Below are positions 6,327-8,026 of a DNA stretch of 8,026 bases, one piece after another (within the stretch, counting starts at the first letter, position 1; the number at the start of each line of letters is the position of its first letter). Below the pieces are notes generated by a model. It did no database searches and was not told where the DNA came from. It was given only the letters and a program-made list of their open reading frames with translations. Location: assembly GCA_015485595.1 (NCBI GenBank), contig WFTH01000066.1:1-8026 (forward strand). Reading direction: 5' to 3'. Made by a program: the position numbers and the translations under genes. The stretch is from Candidatus Microgenomates bacterium (lineage in GTDB: Bacteria; Patescibacteriota; Microgenomatia; UBA1400; PJMF01).

Positions 6327-6348
6327 CTTGCAAAAACCGTTACGTTTT
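6327..6348 (-). repeat. 22-bp box, copy 1 (upstream of the anchored surface protein)
   Basis: This is an exact copy of 5475-5496 and lies 27-48 bp upstream of the ATG. The two copies share no obvious similarity outside the 22 bases except the -10-like hexamer 10 bp downstream. It sits in the divergent region, about 40 bp from the opposing tRNA promoter. Confidence 0.8.
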
Positions 6349-6387
6349 ATAAGCAAAAACTTACATCTTAAAAAACTTAAACTTCTT

Positions 6388-6396
6388 TGATAAAAT
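6388..6396 (+). promoter_or_regulatory. Extended -10 promoter of the tRNA-Glu / nadM unit
   Basis: TGATAAAAT is a TGn motif joined to TAAAAT, with a poor -35 (TTAAAA at 6368-6373, 17-bp spacer). Transcription would start near 6403, four bases before the truncated tRNA copy. The promoter therefore sits where one would expect it for a tRNA starting at 6407, not for the intact tRNA at 6501. Confidence 0.5.
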
Positions 6397-6406
6397 AGTG
6401 GCTTGT

Positions 6407-6470
6407 GGCCCTATCGTCTAGTGGTTTAGCCACCCTGCGGGTGATCTCCCGAAGGGAGGGATATCGCCCT
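6407..6470 (+). pseudogene. Broken tRNA-Glu copy (5' part with a GC-rich insert)
   Basis: The first 23 bases (6407-6429) are identical to the first 23 bases of the intact tRNA-Glu at 6501, beginning exactly at the tRNA 5' end. The sequence then departs into a GC-rich hairpin stretch (6430-6458) and briefly resembles the tRNA again at GGATATCGCCCT (6459-6470, compare GGACATCGCCCT at 6523-6534). No matching anticodon 3' strand, T arm or acceptor 3' strand follows, so it cannot fold as a tRNA. It may be a degraded tandem tRNA-Glu, or the product of an insertion that duplicated the 5' end of the gene. A regulatory leader is a further possibility. Confidence 0.65.
6439..6469 (+). other. Strong bulged hairpin in the tRNA leader
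   Basis: GGGTGAT (6439-6445) pairs with ATCGCCC (6463-6469) with one G-U, and CTCCC (6446-6450) pairs with GGGAG (6454-6458) around a GAA loop. The only interruption is a four-base bulge GGAT. No T-run follows, so it is not a standard terminator. An upstream CACCC (6431-6435) can alternatively pair with GGGTG (6439-6443). Confidence 0.55.
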
Positions 6471-6500
6471 TAACGAACAGATTGTCACTTAACAAAACCA

Positions 6501-6573
6501 GGCCCTATCGTCTAGTGGTTTAGGACATCGCCCTCTCACGGCGAAAACCCGGGTTCGAATCCCGGTAGGGTCA
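6501..6573 (+). tRNA. tRNA-Glu (anticodon CUC)
   Basis: It folds completely. The acceptor stem is 6501-6507 with 6566-6572 (one G-U), the D arm carries TAGTGGTTTAGGAC, and the anticodon stem TCGCC/GGCGA encloses loop CTCTCAC. The anticodon CTC is at 6535-6537, the T stem is CCGGG/CCCGG with loop TTCGAAT, and the discriminator base is A at 6573. It reads the glutamate codon GAG. No CCA is encoded, so CCA must be added by a nucleotidyltransferase. The nadM start codon is only nine bases beyond its 3' end, and a partial copy of it lies just upstream. Confidence 0.95.
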
Positions 6574-6582
6574 CAAGTTTTT

Positions 6583-7113
6583 ATGCCTTATTACCAAACT
6601 GGTCTGTTTGTTGGTCGCTTTCAACCGTTTCACCTCGGTCATCTTTCTGCTTTAAAACAAGGGCTTCAGATTGTTGATAAGATTATCCTAGTAATCGGTA
6701 GCGCTAATAAAAACTTTAGCCTAGATAACCCTTTAACCATTGATGAACGGCTAGAAATACTTAAAACCGTTATAAACACAGAAAAACTCAAAAACAAGAT
6801 TAAGCTTTTAACTACCGTCGATGATATTGCGGACAACCTAGCTTGGGCGGACAAACTGATTCACGACCTACCTCCGTTTCAAGTAGTGATTGGCAATAAC
6901 AACCTAAACAATTTACTTTTTAGCTATCGTAAGATCGACCTATTTCATCCTAAACTCACCCAGCGAGAGGCTTTTCAGGGCCAGATTATTCGTCAAAAAG
7001 TTATCAAAGGTCAAAAATGGCAACACCTGGTACCTGAAGCAACTTTGCCGTTGCTTAAAAAGTTTGGGTTTAAAAAGAGGCTTAGGTCTTTAAAAGAAGC
7101 AAGTGATGTCTAA
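6583..7113 (+). CDS. nadM: Nicotinamide-nucleotide adenylyltransferase, archaeal NadM type
   Basis: This 176-residue cytoplasmic nucleotidyltransferase joins NMN and ATP to give NAD and pyrophosphate, the last common step of NAD synthesis and salvage. GRFQPFHLGH at residues 11-20 holds the HxGH ATP-binding motif. IGSANKNFSLDNPLTIDERLEIL at 38-60 (key residues GSA, NP, T, ER) matches the NadM pattern of a Gly-Ser-Ala turn then Pro-x-Thr-x-x-Glu-Arg. VVIGNNNL is at 101-108, and FQGQIIRQKVIKGQKW followed by LVPEA at 131-153 corresponds to the family's SGTxIR segment and W-x-x-LVP. The first Ser and Thr of SGTxIR are here Gln and Gln, a variation worth noting. Length equals the archaeal enzyme, not bacterial NadD. 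The ATG lies nine bases after the tRNA with no SD. The gene is probably transcribed from the tRNA promoter and released by tRNA 3' processing. A related adenylyltransferase specificity is the main alternative. Confidence 0.88.
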   Translation: MPYYQTGLFVGRFQPFHLGHLSALKQGLQIVDKIILVIGSANKNFSLDNPLTIDERLEILKTVINTEKLKNKIKLLTTVDDIADNLAWADKLIHDLPPFQVVIGNNNLNNLLFSYRKIDLFHPKLTQREAFQGQIIRQKVIKGQKWQHLVPEATLPLLKKFGFKKRLRSLKEASDV

Positions 7114-7176
7114 AACTTGATTTTTTTAGTTTTTTAACTAGGATTAAGCTTAAAGTAGCAAAGCAGTTCAGCTAAA

Positions 7177-7608
7177 ATGCAGCTTAGGTTCTTAGCCACC
7201 GATCAAGTAGACCAGCTCAACCTTAATCAAGTTAATCGACTGATTTATCAGCTAGCTGGATTTGAGGTTAACCACACAAAGAAAAGTTTTAAAAAGTTTC
7301 TCTCCCAAGAAAATCTTTATCAAGTAGGCGCGTTTGTAGATAACAAGCTGGTGGGGTTGGCTAGCCTGTTTGTCATTGGTAAGATCGAGTACACCACCGG
7401 CTTGATCGAAGGTGTGGTAGTAGATAAGAATCACCGACGTCAAGGCATCGGTCGAGCAATGATGCAAACCTTAATAGAAAAGGCCAAAGGGTTAAACCTG
7501 GTTTTTGTTGACCTGACCTCAAACCCTACCCGTGTGACGGCGAACAAGTTTTACCAAAAACTAGGATTTAAAAAACGGGACACAAACGTTTACAGATTAA
7601 AACTTTAA
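7177..7608 (+). CDS. GNAT-family N-acetyltransferase
   Basis: This 143-residue protein has the GNAT acetyl-CoA core. VGAFVDNKLVGLASLFVIGK at 50-69 covers beta strands 2-3. VVVDKNHRRQGIGRAMMQTL at 80-99 contains the R-R-Q-G-I-G pyrophosphate-binding loop of motif A (Arg87, Gly90, Gly92). ANKFYQKLGFKKRDTNVYRL at 122-141 is the conserved C-terminal Asn, Phe-Tyr and Leu-Gly-Phe region of motif B. It transfers acetyl from acetyl-CoA to an amine. The substrate cannot be told; small molecules or protein N-termini are possible. The length is typical for a single GNAT domain. It follows nadM by 63 bases of T-rich DNA with no clear promoter and no SD before the ATG. It ends eight bases before the stop of the convergent gene. 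Confidence 0.9.
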   Translation: MQLRFLATDQVDQLNLNQVNRLIYQLAGFEVNHTKKSFKKFLSQENLYQVGAFVDNKLVGLASLFVIGKIEYTTGLIEGVVVDKNHRRQGIGRAMMQTLIEKAKGLNLVFVDLTSNPTRVTANKFYQKLGFKKRDTNVYRLKL

Positions 7609-7616
7609 GTTTACCT

Positions 7617-8018
7617 TTATCCCCCCAAATCTTCTACTTCCCCAGACAAGCGCTCCATGTTACGCCTTAAATCACCTGAATAATACCACTGAGTGGCTAT
7701 GCGAGAACCAGCATTATCATACATCTCCACTTTAACAAACCATGCCTTCTCTACACCAAACTCCTCCATAACCTTCTTTCTGGACTTGCCTTTTCTGGCT
7801 AGCGCTCTAATACTTAGCAATGTCGGTTCTCCTTGTTTATCTTTAGTCAAAACCATACCAATAGAAGGATAGTGCTGACTAACCTCAAGAATTCTCCCAG
7901 AAACAAGACCGTGTCTTGGTGTAGTAAAAATAATAGTTTGCCCAAGCAGACCTTCAAAAAACCGGGCTTCCTCTTCTGACCCCACTCTTTTTCGTCTCTC
8001 ATTCCTAGCTAACCACAA
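7617..8018 (-). CDS. Hypothetical protein, possibly partial at its N-terminus
   Basis: No family is recognised for this 133-residue protein. It opens with a basic and acidic helix-like region (LARNERRKRVGSEEEARFFEG). A likely small beta-rich domain follows (GQTIIFTTPRHGLVSGRILEVSQHYPSIGMVLT, with key residues at about 26-58), then a Lys/Arg cluster (RKGKSRKKVMEEFG, 75-88) and a second strand-rich segment (KAWFVKVEMYDNAGSRIATQ) with an acidic tail. The basic cluster and small beta domain would suit a nucleic-acid-binding protein, but that is inference only. There is no signal peptide or membrane helix. The start used is TTG at 8016-8018 with a weak AGG five bases upstream. The frame stays open to the window edge, so the true start may lie outside. 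It converges on the GNAT gene with only eight bases between the stop codons. Confidence 0.55.
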   Translation of the reverse strand: MWLARNERRKRVGSEEEARFFEGLLGQTIIFTTPRHGLVSGRILEVSQHYPSIGMVLTKDKQGEPTLLSIRALARKGKSRKKVMEEFGVEKAWFVKVEMYDNAGSRIATQWYYSGDLRRNMERLSGEVEDLGG

Positions 8019-8026
8019 CCTTACCT

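Noticed and set aside
5475..6348. The 22-bp repeats as a CRISPR array or insertion sequence ends
   Set aside because: There are only two copies 852 bp apart in direct orientation, the DNA between is a surface-protein gene, and there is no transposase, spacer pattern or terminal inverted repeat.
6407..6500. The upstream tRNA-like stretch as a second functional tRNA or an intron-split tRNA
   Set aside because: No T arm, anticodon 3' strand or acceptor 3' strand follows 6470, and the intact tRNA is contiguous at 6501, so neither a second tRNA nor a split gene is needed.
7114..7140. T-rich stretch and TAGTT-TTTT-AACTA inverted repeat after nadM as a terminator
   Set aside because: The stem is five A/T-rich pairs with the T-run before rather than after it, so it is not a convincing intrinsic terminator on either strand.

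Overview
The window looks like a piece of a small bacterial chromosome, most likely a Candidate Phyla Radiation (Patescibacteria) lineage, with Microgenomates-type my best guess. The reasons are a moderate-to-low GC content, compact gene packing, many short secreted or membrane proteins with TasA/SipW-type N-termini and a PTPTP linker, a stand-alone archaeal-type NMN adenylyltransferase, and a tRNA gene without an encoded CCA. The lineage is inferred from protein style, not from a marker search. No stop codon recoding is evident: TAA, TAG and TGA all end genes at sensible places.

Positions 1-6300 are all on the minus strand. Read in transcription order from 6300 downward, there are first three exported proteins: a signal-peptide protein with a C-terminal anchor (5488-6300), a TasA/CalY-like protein (4790-5413) and a large beta-rich exported protein (3613-4743). 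Next come a membrane-tethered CAP-domain protein (2626-3549) and an 85-residue three-helix membrane protein (2346-2603). They are followed by a tight operon of a short RmlA-type glucose-1-phosphate thymidylyltransferase (1518-2243), a secreted helical protein (605-1513) and a single-pass membrane protein (196-588). The first 37 codons of ribosome recycling factor (frr, 1-113) run off the left edge. The theme of this strand is cell-envelope and surface construction, with frr as a housekeeping neighbour.

Positions 6301-6582 form a divergent control region. It holds the promoter of the surface cluster on the minus strand and, on the plus strand, an extended -10 promoter, a broken 5'-half copy of tRNA-Glu carrying a hairpin-rich insert, and an intact tRNA-Glu(CUC). 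An archaeal-type nicotinamide-nucleotide adenylyltransferase (6583-7113) starts only 9 bases after the tRNA, and a GNAT acetyltransferase (7177-7608) follows. An unrecognised protein (7617-8018) converges from the right edge and may extend past it.

Two non-coding signals deserve most attention. An exact 22-bp sequence occurs just upstream of both the 5488-6300 gene and the 4790-5413 gene, each time 10 bp from a -10-like hexamer, which suggests one shared control element for the surface cluster. The truncated tRNA-Glu copy precedes the intact tRNA and contains a chain of mutually exclusive hairpins.
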